Part shown: positions 1 to 8,277 of the stretch, in pieces | Layout: the number at the start of each line of letters is the position of its first letter | Position numbering within the stretch: the first letter of the stretch is position 1 | Assembly: GCF_006496635.1 (NCBI RefSeq) | Contig: NZ_CP022958.1 | Location: forward strand, 1,922,001-1,986,000 | From: Azoarcus sp. DD4 | Lineage (GTDB): Bacteria > Pseudomonadota > Gammaproteobacteria > Burkholderiales > Rhodocyclaceae | Length of the DNA: 64,000 nt | Direction of reading: 5' to 3' | Position numbers and translations under genes: made by a program | The notes under the pieces: model-generated | Told to the model about the DNA's origin: nothing | The model's input: the letters and a program-made list of their open reading frames with translations, nothing else | The model's database searches: none

Positions 1-83
1 GGTGTTGTGGTGGAAAGGACTGGCTGCCTGTGACGACGGTCACGCGGCAGGGTGGATTGTTGTTTTTTTAAGACATGTCCACG

Positions 84-98
84 TACCCGTAAAGGGTA
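84..98. repeat. short inverted repeat upstream of flhD
   Basis: A perfect 5-bp inverted repeat, TACCC-GTAAA-GGGTA, lies about 70 bp before the flhD start. It could be an operator half-site pair or a small hairpin in the flhDC leader. I see no convincing -35/-10 pair in positions 1-168, so promoter placement is open. Seen directly; any role is speculation. Confidence 0.2.
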
Positions 99-168
99 TT
101 CAGCCTTGCAGATCCTTACAAATTACTTTAAGTTCGGGGCGCTTGTTCCTGAAAGGGAGCTTTAAATA

Positions 169-486
169 ATGAAACGCCCCGATTTTCAGGCCGAAATACG
201 CGAATTGAATCTCGCCTACCTCATGCTCGCCCAGCAGATGTTGCGCAGCGACAGGGAGACGGCGATGTTCAGATTGGGTATGCGCAATGAGGTCGCCGAG
301 TTGATCGAAGGTCTGTCGGCCGCCAAGCTCGTGCGCATGGCCAACAGTCAGATGCTGATGCCCAGCTTTCGCTTTGACGACGAGCAACTCGCCCGCTTGA
401 TGTCGGGCGAAGGGCGCGATCCGGCCACCTCCAGCCTGCATGCGGCCATCATCGCCGCCGGCAAGGCGATGCAGGAAACGGCCTAG
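169..486 (+). CDS. flhD: flagellar master regulator subunit FlhD
   Basis: FlhD forms the FlhD4C2 complex with FlhC, which activates class 2 flagellar promoters including fliA. The 105-aa product is close to the usual 105-119 aa, and the all-helical N-terminal half matches FlhD (the IRELNLAYLMLAQQ helix and the F-RLGM stretch that follows). The ATG at 169 is preceded by AAGGGAG about 8 bases upstream. flhC starts 10 bp after the stop, so the two are surely cotranscribed. The neighbouring FlhC, Mot and Che genes support the call. FlhDC control is typical of enteric gammaproteobacteria and of betaproteobacteria. Confidence 0.95.
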   Translation: MKRPDFQAEIRELNLAYLMLAQQMLRSDRETAMFRLGMRNEVAELIEGLSAAKLVRMANSQMLMPSFRFDDEQLARLMSGEGRDPATSSLHAAIIAAGKAMQETA

Positions 487-496
487 GAGTAGAAGA

Positions 497-1051
497 ATGA
501 AAAACAAGCGCATCATTGACGAGGCGGAAGACATCCGCAAAGCCGTGGAAATGGTGCAGCTCGGCGCGCGCATGCAGATGCTGGAGGTGGAAACCCGCCT
601 CAGTCGCGAGAAGCTGCTCAAGATCTACAAGGAAGTGCGCGGGGTTTCCCCCCCGAAGGGCATGCTGCCGTTCTCGACCGACTGGTTCATGACCTGGCAG
701 CCGAACGTGCATTCCTCGCTGTTCATGGGCTTTCACCGCTTCTTCCAGGCGCGTGCCGGGGTGCAGGGTCTGGATGCCATCATCAAGGCCTACCACCTTT
801 ACCTCGATCACATCGAGGCCGAGCAGATGGAGCCGGTGCTGAGCCTGACGCGTGCATGGACCCTGGTGCGCTTCTTCGACGCCGACCTGCTGCAACTTGC
901 CCCCTGCACCTGCTGCGGCGGCCAGTTCGTGGCGCATGCCTACGACCCGACCGCGGGCTTCGTCTGCGGCTTGTGCAACATGCCTTCGCGCGCCGGCAAG
1001 ACCAAACGTGCCGCGGCGCGCAAGTCTTCGGTGCGCACGGTGACGGCCTGA
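497..1051 (+). CDS. flhC: flagellar master regulator subunit FlhC
   Basis: FlhC is the DNA-binding, zinc-containing partner of FlhD in the class 1 flagellar activator. The 184-aa product has the normal length. The C-terminal half carries a Cys cluster (CTCC near residue 134 and CGLC about 20 residues later) matching the Zn site of FlhC. An in-frame ATG-less extension reaches upstream into flhD, but the ATG at 497, with AGGAG 12-8 bases before it, is clearly the start. A Lys/Arg-rich tail closes the protein. A rho-independent terminator about 100 bp downstream separates flhDC from the mot/che genes, so the master operon is transcriptionally distinct. Confidence 0.95.
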   Translation: MKNKRIIDEAEDIRKAVEMVQLGARMQMLEVETRLSREKLLKIYKEVRGVSPPKGMLPFSTDWFMTWQPNVHSSLFMGFHRFFQARAGVQGLDAIIKAYHLYLDHIEAEQMEPVLSLTRAWTLVRFFDADLLQLAPCTCCGGQFVAHAYDPTAGFVCGLCNMPSRAGKTKRAAARKSSVRTVTA

Positions 1052-1152
1052 ATGTAGGCACAGGCGGGCCATCGTCGGGCTGTCGCCGGATCGCTCCCGG
1101 AGCGAACGGTCAGCGCCCGGGAACAACCGGCCGGCCGCTGTAGAATCCGTCA

Positions 1153-1188
1153 CGGGCCGCCTGCGAAAGCAGGTGGCCCGTTCTTTTT
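1153..1188 (+). terminator. rho-independent terminator after flhDC
   Basis: An 11-12 bp GC-rich stem (GGGCCGCCTGC paired with GCAGGTGGCCC, one G-T wobble) closed by a GAAA tetraloop is followed directly by a T-rich tract (TTCTTTTT). It lies between flhC and motA and separates class 1 from class 3 transcription. Confidence 0.88.
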
Positions 1189-1201
1189 GTATCGGTCGGG
1201 T

Positions 1202-1228
1202 TCAAGTTTGGGTCGGTGAGGACGATAC
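1202..1228 (+). promoter_or_regulatory. sigma-28 (FliA)-like promoter for motAB
   Basis: TCAA (extended TCAAGTTT) is followed by 15 bases and then GACGATAC. This matches the FliA consensus TAAA-N15-GCCGATAA at 3/4 and 6/8 positions. It lies just after the flhDC terminator and 47 bp before the motA GTG start, where a class 3 promoter is expected. Consensus match is seen; activity is inferred. Confidence 0.6.
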
Positions 1229-1274
1229 AATCTCAGGCAATGTCGTCCTCGCCACCGAATTCCTGGAGCAAGCG

Positions 1275-2129
1275 GTGTTTCTGATCATTGGCTACGTCAT
1301 CATCCTGGCGGCATCCGTGGGCACTTATGCAGTGCACGGCAGCCTTGCCGCGCTTTGGGTGCCGATGGAATACCTGGCGATCGTTGGCTTGATGATAGGC
1401 GGTTTCGTCGCGGGCAACGGGTCGAAGGCAATCAAGGCGACGCTGGGTTCGCTGTCGCTGGCGGTGAAAGGCTCGCGCTACAACAAGGCGCTCTATGTCG
1501 ACCTGCTGGCGATGCTCTACGAGATTCTCGCCAAGGTGCGCAAGGAAGGCCTCATGTCGATCGAGAACGACGTCGAGAACCCCGATGCCAGCCCGATCTT
1601 CGGCAAGTACCCGAGCATCACCGCCGATCACCACGTGGTCGAGTTCCTCACCGATTACCTGCGCATGATGGTGGGCGGCAATCTCAATGCCTTCGAGATC
1701 GAGAACCTGATGGACATGGAGATCGAGACCCACCACCAGGAAGCCCACGTCGCGCCGCACATCGTCTCCAAGGTGGCGGATGGTCTGCCGGCCTTTGGTA
1801 TCGTAGTGGCGGTGATGGGCGTGGTGAACGTCATGGGCTCGGTGGGCCAGCCGCCGGCGGTGCTCGGCAAGATGATCGGCGGAGCGCTCGTCGGTACCTT
1901 TCTCGGCATCCTGCTGTCCTACGGTTTCGTCGCACCGATCGCCAGTCAGCTCGAACAGAAGGTGGAAGAAGGCGGCAAGATCTATCAGTGCATCAAGGTG
2001 GTGCTGCTGGCCAGCATGAACGGTTATGCGCCGCAGGTGGCGATCGAGTTCGGCCGCAAGGTGCTGTATGCCAACGACCGGCCCACCTTCACCGAGCTGG
2101 AACAGGAAATCAAGAACCGCAAGGGTTGA
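1275..2129 (+). CDS. motA: flagellar motor stator protein MotA
   Basis: MotA and MotB form the proton-driven stator in the inner membrane. The 284-aa product (E. coli 295) starts with the family hallmark FLIIGYV and has four predicted membrane segments: about residues 1-20, 30-50, 170-190 and 200-220. A large cytoplasmic loop between segments 2 and 3 contacts FliG. I chose the GTG at 1275 because it gives the conserved N-terminus and has TGGAG seven bases upstream; the open frame extends to 1173 but overlaps the terminator there. motB follows after 61 bp. Na+ use cannot be excluded, but sequence and context favour the MotA family over PomA. Confidence 0.95.
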   Translation: MFLIIGYVIILAASVGTYAVHGSLAALWVPMEYLAIVGLMIGGFVAGNGSKAIKATLGSLSLAVKGSRYNKALYVDLLAMLYEILAKVRKEGLMSIENDVENPDASPIFGKYPSITADHHVVEFLTDYLRMMVGGNLNAFEIENLMDMEIETHHQEAHVAPHIVSKVADGLPAFGIVVAVMGVVNVMGSVGQPPAVLGKMIGGALVGTFLGILLSYGFVAPIASQLEQKVEEGGKIYQCIKVVLLASMNGYAPQVAIEFGRKVLYANDRPTFTELEQEIKNRKG

Positions 2130-2190
2130 GGCGGCTTGGAATGCATAACGGCACGATGATGCGTGAAGCGAACGGACGGGGAGCCTGCGC

Positions 2191-3258
2191 GTGAGCGACG
2201 ATTCGCAACAACCCATCGTCGTCAAGCGCATCAAGAAGGGCGGCGGCGGTCACCACGGTGGCGCATGGAAGATCGCCTATGCGGACTTCGTGACCGCGAT
2301 GATGGCCTTCTTCCTGCTGATGTGGCTGCTGGGCTCAACGGCACAGGGCGATCTCGAAGGCATCGCCGACTACTTCCAGAATCCGCTCAAGCTGGCAATG
2401 GATGGCGGCGAGGGCAGCGGCGACAGCTCCAGCATCATCAAGGGCGGCGGCGAGGATCTCACCCGTTCGGTAGGCCAGGTCAAGCGCGGTGAAGTCGAAG
2501 GCCATCGCAAGATCAACCTCGATGCGGCCAAGGGCAAGCAGACGCCGAGCGAAGAGTCCTCGACCAAGGACGAAGCCGAAACCCATCGGGAGCGCTCGCG
2601 CCTGATCGACCTCAAGGGGCGCATCGAGGCCATCGTCGAGGCCAATCCGACCTTGCGCGAGTTCAAGAACCAGATCCTGATGGACATCGTAAACGAGGGC
2701 CTGCGCATCCAGCTGGTCGACGAGCAGAACCGGCCGATGTTCAACTCCGCCAGTGCCGACTTGCGGCCCTACACCCGCGATCTGCTGCGTGCGATCGGCC
2801 GTGCGCTCAACGATGTCGGCAACAGCGTGAGCGTGTCCGGCCATACCGATTCGGCCCAGTATGCGGGCGGCGAGCGCGGATTCTCGAACTGGGAGCTGTC
2901 GTCCAACCGTGCCAACGCGTCGCGGCGCGAACTCGTGAGCGGCGGCCTGCTGGCGGGCAAGGTGGTCCGGGTGGTCGGCCTGGCCGATACCATTCCGCTC
3001 AACCGCAACGATCCGCTCGATCCCATCAATCGTCGTATCAGCATCATCGTGCTCAACAAGCGTGCCGAAGATGCGATACGCAGCGAGGGCGGCAAGCTGG
3101 ATGTCGATGCTTCGGCGCCGGTCGACAGCGACGCGCTGCGCGAAGGCATCGGCCGTGGCGTCGCGCCTCCATCTGCGCCGCCGGCACCGGCGGCACCGCA
3201 GGCCGCGCCACGGGCGCCGGCGCCGTTCACCCGTTTTTCGCAGGGCAACGGGCGCTGA
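2191..3258 (+). CDS. motB: flagellar motor stator protein MotB
   Basis: MotB is the peptidoglycan-anchored stator subunit. A Lys/Gly/His-rich cytoplasmic N-terminus leads into one membrane helix (about residues 28-48) holding the proton-carrying Asp32 in AYADFVTAMMAFF, the same number as in E. coli. An OmpA/MotB peptidoglycan-binding domain occupies about residues 180-295 (VSGHTDS and the NRRISIIV segment). The 355-aa product exceeds E. coli MotB (308) because of a Pro/Ala-rich tail after about residue 315. The start is a GTG with GGGGAG about 8 bases upstream. It is likely cotranscribed with motA. Confidence 0.95.
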   Translation: MSDDSQQPIVVKRIKKGGGGHHGGAWKIAYADFVTAMMAFFLLMWLLGSTAQGDLEGIADYFQNPLKLAMDGGEGSGDSSSIIKGGGEDLTRSVGQVKRGEVEGHRKINLDAAKGKQTPSEESSTKDEAETHRERSRLIDLKGRIEAIVEANPTLREFKNQILMDIVNEGLRIQLVDEQNRPMFNSASADLRPYTRDLLRAIGRALNDVGNSVSVSGHTDSAQYAGGERGFSNWELSSNRANASRRELVSGGLLAGKVVRVVGLADTIPLNRNDPLDPINRRISIIVLNKRAEDAIRSEGGKLDVDASAPVDSDALREGIGRGVAPPSAPPAPAAPQAAPRAPAPFTRFSQGNGR

Positions 3259-3304
3259 TCCGCTGCCCGGGCGAGCGGTGTTCGCGTCGCCTTTCCGATG
3301 TGTC

Positions 3305-3331
3305 TAAAGTTGAATGCCGCGGGGACGTTAT
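3305..3331 (+). promoter_or_regulatory. possible sigma-28 (FliA) promoter for the first che operon
   Basis: TAAAGTTG is followed, with a 15-base gap after TAAA, by GACGTTAT. The -35 element is perfect and the -10 matches the FliA consensus at 5 of 8 positions. It lies about 75 bp before cheY, after motB. It is weaker than the sites before motA, mcp3 and cheV. Confidence 0.42.
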
Positions 3332-3406
3332 CCGACAGGAGGCATCGTGTCGGCGATCCCATCGACTTGCCCGACGCCCTTCGACACCCGCACCGAGAGC
3401 AAGAAC

Positions 3407-3772
3407 ATGATCAAAACCGTGCTGACGGTCGATGATTCAGCCGCCATCCGCAGCGTCGTCGGCGTCGTGCTGCAGTCCGCAGGTTACGCGGTGAGCAGTG
3501 CGGTGGACGGCGAGGACGGTCTGGCGCGCGCGCGCAGCCAGCGTGCAGACCTGGTGATCACCGATCTCAACATGCCGCGCATGGACGGCCTTGCCCTGGT
3601 GCGCGCCCTGCGTGCCGAGCCGGCCTATCGCAAGGTGCCCATTCTCATCCTCACCACGGAATCCGCGCCCGAGATGCGCGAGCGTGGACGCGAGGCCGGC
3701 GCTACCGGCTGGCTGGTCAAGCCTTTCGACCCCGAACGCCTGCTCGAGGTGGTCCGGCGGGTGCTGGGCTGA
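3407..3772 (+). CDS. cheY: CheY-like chemotaxis response regulator
   Basis: This is a single receiver domain of 121 aa with no output domain. The phosphoacceptor is Asp53 (ITDLNMPRMDG), with the acidic pair Asp9-Asp10 and Lys104 in the LVKPFD motif; the switch Thr lies in ILTTE. It sits 18 bp upstream of cheA and is the likely target of that kinase. The open frame extends upstream to 3314, but the ATG at 3407 gives the canonical start and has GAGAG before it. A second, more E. coli-like CheY lies at 16869, so this one may be a phosphate sink or serve a distinct array. Which CheY binds the motor switch cannot be decided from sequence. Confidence 0.88.
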   Translation: MIKTVLTVDDSAAIRSVVGVVLQSAGYAVSSAVDGEDGLARARSQRADLVITDLNMPRMDGLALVRALRAEPAYRKVPILILTTESAPEMRERGREAGATGWLVKPFDPERLLEVVRRVLG

Positions 3773-3790
3773 GACACGGAGCGCGCGATC

Positions 3791-5833
3791 ATGGCCTTCG
3801 ACATGAGCCAGTTCTACCAGATCTTCTTCGAAGAGGCGGACGAGCACCTGGCGACGATAGAGACCATGCTGCTCGCCATCGAGTCCGATCAACCCGATCC
3901 CGAGAAGGTGGCGGAGATCTTCCGCGCGGCCCACTCCATCAAGGGCTCGGGCGCGACCTTCGGGTTCGACGATCTGGCTGCGCTGACGCACGAGATGGAG
4001 TCCCTGCTCGACGACATCCGTCGTGGCCGGCGCCGGCTCACCCCCGACATCGTCGAAGCCTGCCTCGCTGCCGGAGATGCGCTGCGCAATCTGCTTGGTG
4101 CGCATCGCGGCGAAGAGCGCCCCGATCGGGACAGGGCCGAGGCCGTCCGGGTGCGCCTCGTTGCGCTCAAGGAGGGTGGTGAGCCGGCGCAGGCGCCGTT
4201 GGCACTGCCGCCGGCTGCATCCGGCGAGCTGCCGGTGTATCGCGTCCGTTTCGTGCCTGCACGTTTCCTGGCCGGCAGTCCCCTGCTGTTCGAGAGCATG
4301 CTGGAGGATCTGAATGGGCTCGGCGAATTCGAGCTGGTCGATGGCAAGGATGGTGCGAGCGGAGGGGAACGCGAGATCCGCATGGCGACCTGGGAGCCGG
4401 CCGCCGTGCTGCAAACGGCCTTCGAGCGCCTGGCCGAGCCGGGCACGGTGGTGCTGGAGACGGAAGCCGATGCCGGCCCGCCTGAGCCGGCCGAGATAGA
4501 GGCCGGCGGGAGCGGCCTGTTCGACGTCGCCGCCGACGGCAGCTACGGCTTTTTCGTGCCGCTCGACAGCCTGGGGCGCGAGGCTGCGGAGGAAGCCGCC
4601 ATCGAGGTGCCTGCGCCCGTTACGGCCGGTGAGGTGCCGCGGGCCGCTGCGGTCGATACCTCGATCCGCGTCAGCGTGGAGCGCGTCGACGAAATGATGG
4701 ATCTGGTCGGCGAGTTGGTGATCACGCAGTCCATGCTGCTCGACGCCGCCGCCGAAGCCGGCAGCGCGGTGGGCGAACGGATGAAGAGCGGCCTCGCCTT
4801 GCTGCAGCGCCATACGCGCGACCTGCAGCAGGCGGTGATGGCGGTGCGCATGGTCCCGGTGGCCATGGTGTTTTCCCGCTTTCCCCGCCTGGTACACGAT
4901 CTCGGGGTACGCCTGGGCAAGCAGATCGAGCTGGTGCTCGAGGGCGAGCACACCGAGCTCGACAAGGGGCTGGTGGAAAAACTCGTCGACCCGCTGACCC
5001 ACCTCGTACGCAACTGCATCGACCACGGCATCGAGGCCACCGAAGTCCGGCAGGCCGCCGGCAAGTCCGAAACCGGGCGCTTGCGGCTGGCGGCCTCGCA
5101 TCTCGGCGGACATGTGCTGATCGAGGTCGAGGACGATGGCGCCGGTCTCGACCGTGGCCGGCTGCTGGCAAGGGCGCGAGCCCTCGGCATGTCTTGCGAT
5201 GACGCGATGAGCGACGAGGACGTCTGGCAGCTGATCTTCCTGCCGGGGTTCTCCACAGCCGAACAGGTCACCGAACTCTCCGGCCGGGGTGTCGGCATGG
5301 ACGTCGTCCGCAGCAACATCGCCGCACTCGGCGGACGCGTCTGCATCGTTTCGCAGACGGGCAGGGGCACGCGTTTTTCGGTGAGCGTTCCGCTGACGCT
5401 GGCCATTCTCGACGGCATGCAGCTCGCGGTGGGCGACGAGGTCTTCATCGTGCCGCTCGACTGCGTGGTGGAGTCGCTCCAGCCGACGGCGGCGATGATC
5501 TGCAGCATGGGCGGTGCGCCGCGGATGATCGCCGTGCGGGGTGAGTACTGGCCGGTGGTCGAGCTTGGCACTTTCTTCGCGGTGCCGGACGCAGGCCGCG
5601 ACTGGACGCGGGGCATCATGGTTCTGGCCGAGCGCCACGGCAGCCGCGCGGCGATTTTCGTCGATACCTTGATCGGCCAGCAGCAGGTCGTCATCAAGCG
5701 CCTGGAAACCCATTTCCGGCGTGTGCGCGGGGTGTCGTCGGCGACGCTGCTGGGTGACGGCCGCGTGGCGCTGATCCTCGACGTGCCGGCGCTGTTGGGC
5801 GAAGCGGATCACGGCGTGAGGCTGGCATGCTGA
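3791..5833 (+). CDS. cheA: chemotaxis histidine kinase CheA (first copy)
   Basis: CheA autophosphorylates in receptor arrays and passes phosphate to CheY and CheB. The 680-aa protein has P1 (Hpt, about 1-105, phospho-His48 in AAHSIKGSG), a P2-like segment (about 150-235, after a Pro/Ala linker), P3 dimerisation (about 290-350), P4 ATPase (about 350-525; N-box HLVRNCIDHG, G1 EDDGAGLD, G2 GRGVGMDVV) and P5 CheW-like (about 535-675). All catalytic boxes look intact. It lies between cheY and cheW in a gene chain running to cheB. A second CheA at 18287 is only moderately similar and lacks this P2 segment. Confidence 0.93.
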   Translation: MAFDMSQFYQIFFEEADEHLATIETMLLAIESDQPDPEKVAEIFRAAHSIKGSGATFGFDDLAALTHEMESLLDDIRRGRRRLTPDIVEACLAAGDALRNLLGAHRGEERPDRDRAEAVRVRLVALKEGGEPAQAPLALPPAASGELPVYRVRFVPARFLAGSPLLFESMLEDLNGLGEFELVDGKDGASGGEREIRMATWEPAAVLQTAFERLAEPGTVVLETEADAGPPEPAEIEAGGSGLFDVAADGSYGFFVPLDSLGREAAEEAAIEVPAPVTAGEVPRAAAVDTSIRVSVERVDEMMDLVGELVITQSMLLDAAAEAGSAVGERMKSGLALLQRHTRDLQQAVMAVRMVPVAMVFSRFPRLVHDLGVRLGKQIELVLEGEHTELDKGLVEKLVDPLTHLVRNCIDHGIEATEVRQAAGKSETGRLRLAASHLGGHVLIEVEDDGAGLDRGRLLARARALGMSCDDAMSDEDVWQLIFLPGFSTAEQVTELSGRGVGMDVVRSNIAALGGRVCIVSQTGRGTRFSVSVPLTLAILDGMQLAVGDEVFIVPLDCVVESLQPTAAMICSMGGAPRMIAVRGEYWPVVELGTFFAVPDAGRDWTRGIMVLAERHGSRAAIFVDTLIGQQQVVIKRLETHFRRVRGVSSATLLGDGRVALILDVPALLGEADHGVRLAC

Positions 5834-5914
5834 ATCTTCCGGCCCGGCGGTGCCGCGCTACAGAACGCGGCGGTCCGGCCGTAGACCTGTTCATCGAAAC
5901 CAAGGAGCGCCTCC

Positions 5915-6415
5915 ATGTCCGCCCCTGACCGGGAGCCTGTCACTGCTGCGGACGCCGTCGCCGAGTTCCTCACCTTCACGCTGGGCGGCGAGCATTACGC
6001 GATCGATATCCTCAAGGTGCGTGAAATCCGCGCCTGGGAACGCGTCACCCGGATCGCCGGCGCCCCGCCTTTCCTGAAAGGCGTGATGAACCTGCGCGGC
6101 GCCATCGTGCCGGTGGTCGATCTGCGGGTGTATCTCGGTTGCGGCGACGGCGCCTGCGGCCCTTTCACCGTGATGATCGTGCTCCAGCTCGCCGGGCGGC
6201 TGGTGGCCGTCGTGGTCGACGGCGTGGCCGATGTGCTGAACCTCGCCGCGGCGGACATTCAGCCCGCGCCCGACCTGCCGGCGCTGATCGGCGCGCGCTA
6301 CATCCGCGGCCTGGCGGCCGCGGGCGGAACGATGCTGGTGGTGCTCGACGTGGAACGCCTGATGGCCTCGCCCGAGATGGCGTTGGTCGAAACCGATTCG
6401 GAAAACCTGCCATGA
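5915..6415 (+). CDS. cheW: chemotaxis coupling protein CheW
   Basis: CheW bridges chemoreceptors to CheA. The 166-aa product is a single CheW domain: FTLGGEHYAIDI starts the fold and KGVMNLRGAIVPVVDL is the signature segment. AAGGAG lies about 9 bases before the ATG. The stop overlaps the start of the next receptor gene (ATGA), which indicates translational coupling. It is the only stand-alone CheW in the window; the two CheV proteins later in the island supply further CheW-type domains. Confidence 0.94.
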   Translation: MSAPDREPVTAADAVAEFLTFTLGGEHYAIDILKVREIRAWERVTRIAGAPPFLKGVMNLRGAIVPVVDLRVYLGCGDGACGPFTVMIVLQLAGRLVAVVVDGVADVLNLAAADIQPAPDLPALIGARYIRGLAAAGGTMLVVLDVERLMASPEMALVETDSENLP

Positions 6416-8277
6416 AGCCCACCTACGTGACGGCGCCCTACCTGCCCGGCGTGTTCGAACGCCTGCCGTTGCTTGCCAAACTCGGGCTGCTCGCGGCGCT
6501 GCCGGCTGCCGGCGTGCTGATCGCGCTGTGGCCGCAGGATGGCGGCGTTCAGTCCTGGCGGACGGCGGCGGCGATGTTCTGCGTCGTACTCGGCTTCGTT
6601 CTTGCGTGGGTGCTCGCCCACGGGCTGGAGCGGCGTCTGGCTGCGCTCGGCGGGCGGCTGAGGGGCTTTGCCGAAGGCGAACTGAATGCCCGGCCACGCC
6701 AGATCGGCGACGGCGACGCGCTGATCGCATTGTGGCAGGCGATGGAGGGCAGCCTCGGTACCGTGGGCGAGCGCTTTAGCGCAGCTGCGACCGAGGCCGA
6801 CTACAACCGGCTGATCCGCGACGCACTCGATACCGCAATGACCAGCGTGATGGTGGCCGACGTTGCCGGCGTCATCGTCTATATGAACGCGGCCGGCCTG
6901 CGCTTGCTCGAACGGGTTCAGGTGGAGCTCGGCGGCAGCCTGCCGGGCGGCGTGCGTGCCGACCAGATCGTCGGCAGCAGCTTCGATGTCTTCCATCGCC
7001 AGCCCGAGGTCCAGCGTCAACGCATCGCCGGTTTGGTGGGTACGCACACGGCGGAGATTCGCCTCGGCGGTCATGTGCTGCGTCAGCACGCGACACCGGT
7101 GTTCGATGCCGATGGCCTGCGTATCGGAACGGTGGTGGAATGGAGCGACATCACCGCGGAGACGGGCGTGCGCGGCGAACTCGCCGGTCTGGTGGAAGCG
7201 GCGGCGGCGGGGGATTTCAGCCGTCGTTTGCCGCTGGAGGGGAAGTCGGGTTTCTTCCTGCAGCTTGCGGAGGGTCTTAACCGGCTGATGGGGGAGATCT
7301 CGGGCAGCGTGGATGCGGTGGCGCGTGTGCTCAATGCGGTGGCGCGGGGCGATCTGACGGAACGGATCGAGGGTGACTACCGGGGTACGTTCGGGCAGCT
7401 GCAGGACGACGCGAATGCGACGGTGCTGCGGCTGCGCGACGTGGTGGTTCGGATCCAGGAATCGGCGGTGGCGATCAACCAGGCGGCGCGCGAGATCGCG
7501 GCGGGCAATGGCGAGCTGTCGGCGCGGACCGAACAGCAGGCGGGCGCGCTCGAAGAGACGGCGAGTTCGATGGAGGAGCTTTCAGCGACGGTGCGTCAGA
7601 ACGCGGACAACGCGCGCGCGGCCAACGGTCTGGCGCTGGGTGCGCATGCGGTGGCGGGCCGTGGCGGCGAGGCGATGCGGCGGGTGGTGAGCACGATGGG
7701 GGAGATCGAGCAGTCGGCGCGGAAGATCGGCGACATCGTGGGGGTGATCGATGCGCTGGCGTTCCAGACCAACATCCTGGCGCTCAACGCGGCGGTGGAG
7801 GCGGCGCGGGCGGGCGAGCAGGGCCGCGGCTTCGCGGTGGTGGCGGCGGAGGTGAGGAGCCTGGCGCAGCGCAGCGCGCAGTCGGCGCGCGAGGTGAAGG
7901 CGCTGATCGGGGAGTCGGTGGAGCGGGTGGAGCACGGGGTGAAGCTGGTCGATGACGCGGGCCGGACGGTGGAGGAGGTGGTGTCGGCCTTCGGTCGGGT
8001 GGCTGAGCTGATGACGGAGATTGCGGCGGCGAGCGGTGAGCAGAGCGCGGGGATCGGTCAGGTGTGCATGTCGGTGGGTCAGATGGACGAGATGACGCAG
8101 CACAACGCGGCGCTGGTCGAAGAGGCGGCGGCGGCGGCGATCAGCCTGGAAGAGCAGGCGCGCGGGCTGGTCGATACCGTCGGTGTGTTCCGCGTGAGCG
8201 ACGGCACGCCGGCCTTGCGCGCCGTTTCCCGCGGCGCGCCGGCGCCGGTGCGGCGGAACCGGGGAGGCAAGCCATGA
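6412..8277 (+). CDS. methyl-accepting chemotaxis protein with PAS domain
   Basis: This 621-aa chemoreceptor has two membrane helices (about residues 20-40 and 51-70) separated by only about ten residues, so it has almost no periplasmic domain. A HAMP-like region and a PAS domain (about 122-250) follow, so sensing is probably cytoplasmic. After a second HAMP-like linker comes the cytoplasmic signalling domain; the hairpin tip (DALAFQTNILALNAA then EAARAGEQGRGFAVVA) binds CheA and CheW. The ATG at 6412 overlaps the cheW stop. Residues about 259-597 are nearly identical to the next receptor. It ends in a short basic tail without a CheR-docking pentapeptide. The ligand is unknown. Confidence 0.9.
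   Translation: MKPTYVTAPYLPGVFERLPLLAKLGLLAALPAAGVLIALWPQDGGVQSWRTAAAMFCVVLGFVLAWVLAHGLERRLAALGGRLRGFAEGELNARPRQIGDGDALIALWQAMEGSLGTVGERFSAAATEADYNRLIRDALDTAMTSVMVADVAGVIVYMNAAGLRLLERVQVELGGSLPGGVRADQIVGSSFDVFHRQPEVQRQRIAGLVGTHTAEIRLGGHVLRQHATPVFDADGLRIGTVVEWSDITAETGVRGELAGLVEAAAAGDFSRRLPLEGKSGFFLQLAEGLNRLMGEISGSVDAVARVLNAVARGDLTERIEGDYRGTFGQLQDDANATVLRLRDVVVRIQESAVAINQAAREIAAGNGELSARTEQQAGALEETASSMEELSATVRQNADNARAANGLALGAHAVAGRGGEAMRRVVSTMGEIEQSARKIGDIVGVIDALAFQTNILALNAAVEAARAGEQGRGFAVVAAEVRSLAQRSAQSAREVKALIGESVERVEHGVKLVDDAGRTVEEVVSAFGRVAELMTEIAAASGEQSAGIGQVCMSVGQMDEMTQHNAALVEEAAAAAISLEEQARGLVDTVGVFRVSDGTPALRAVSRGAPAPVRRNRGGKP
7186..8203 (+). repeat. 1,018-bp near-identical repeat, copy 1 (receptor signalling module)
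   Basis: This stretch of the first receptor gene matches 9579-10596 in the second with a constant offset of 2,393 bp. I count five base differences over 1,018 bp by eye. It covers the HAMP-like linker and the entire signalling hairpin. Similarity ends abruptly on both sides, which suggests recent duplication or gene conversion. Confidence 0.9.

Noticed and set aside
3437..5812. Long - strand frame opposite cheY/cheA
   Set aside because: Complementary shadow of cheA with no recognisable domain.
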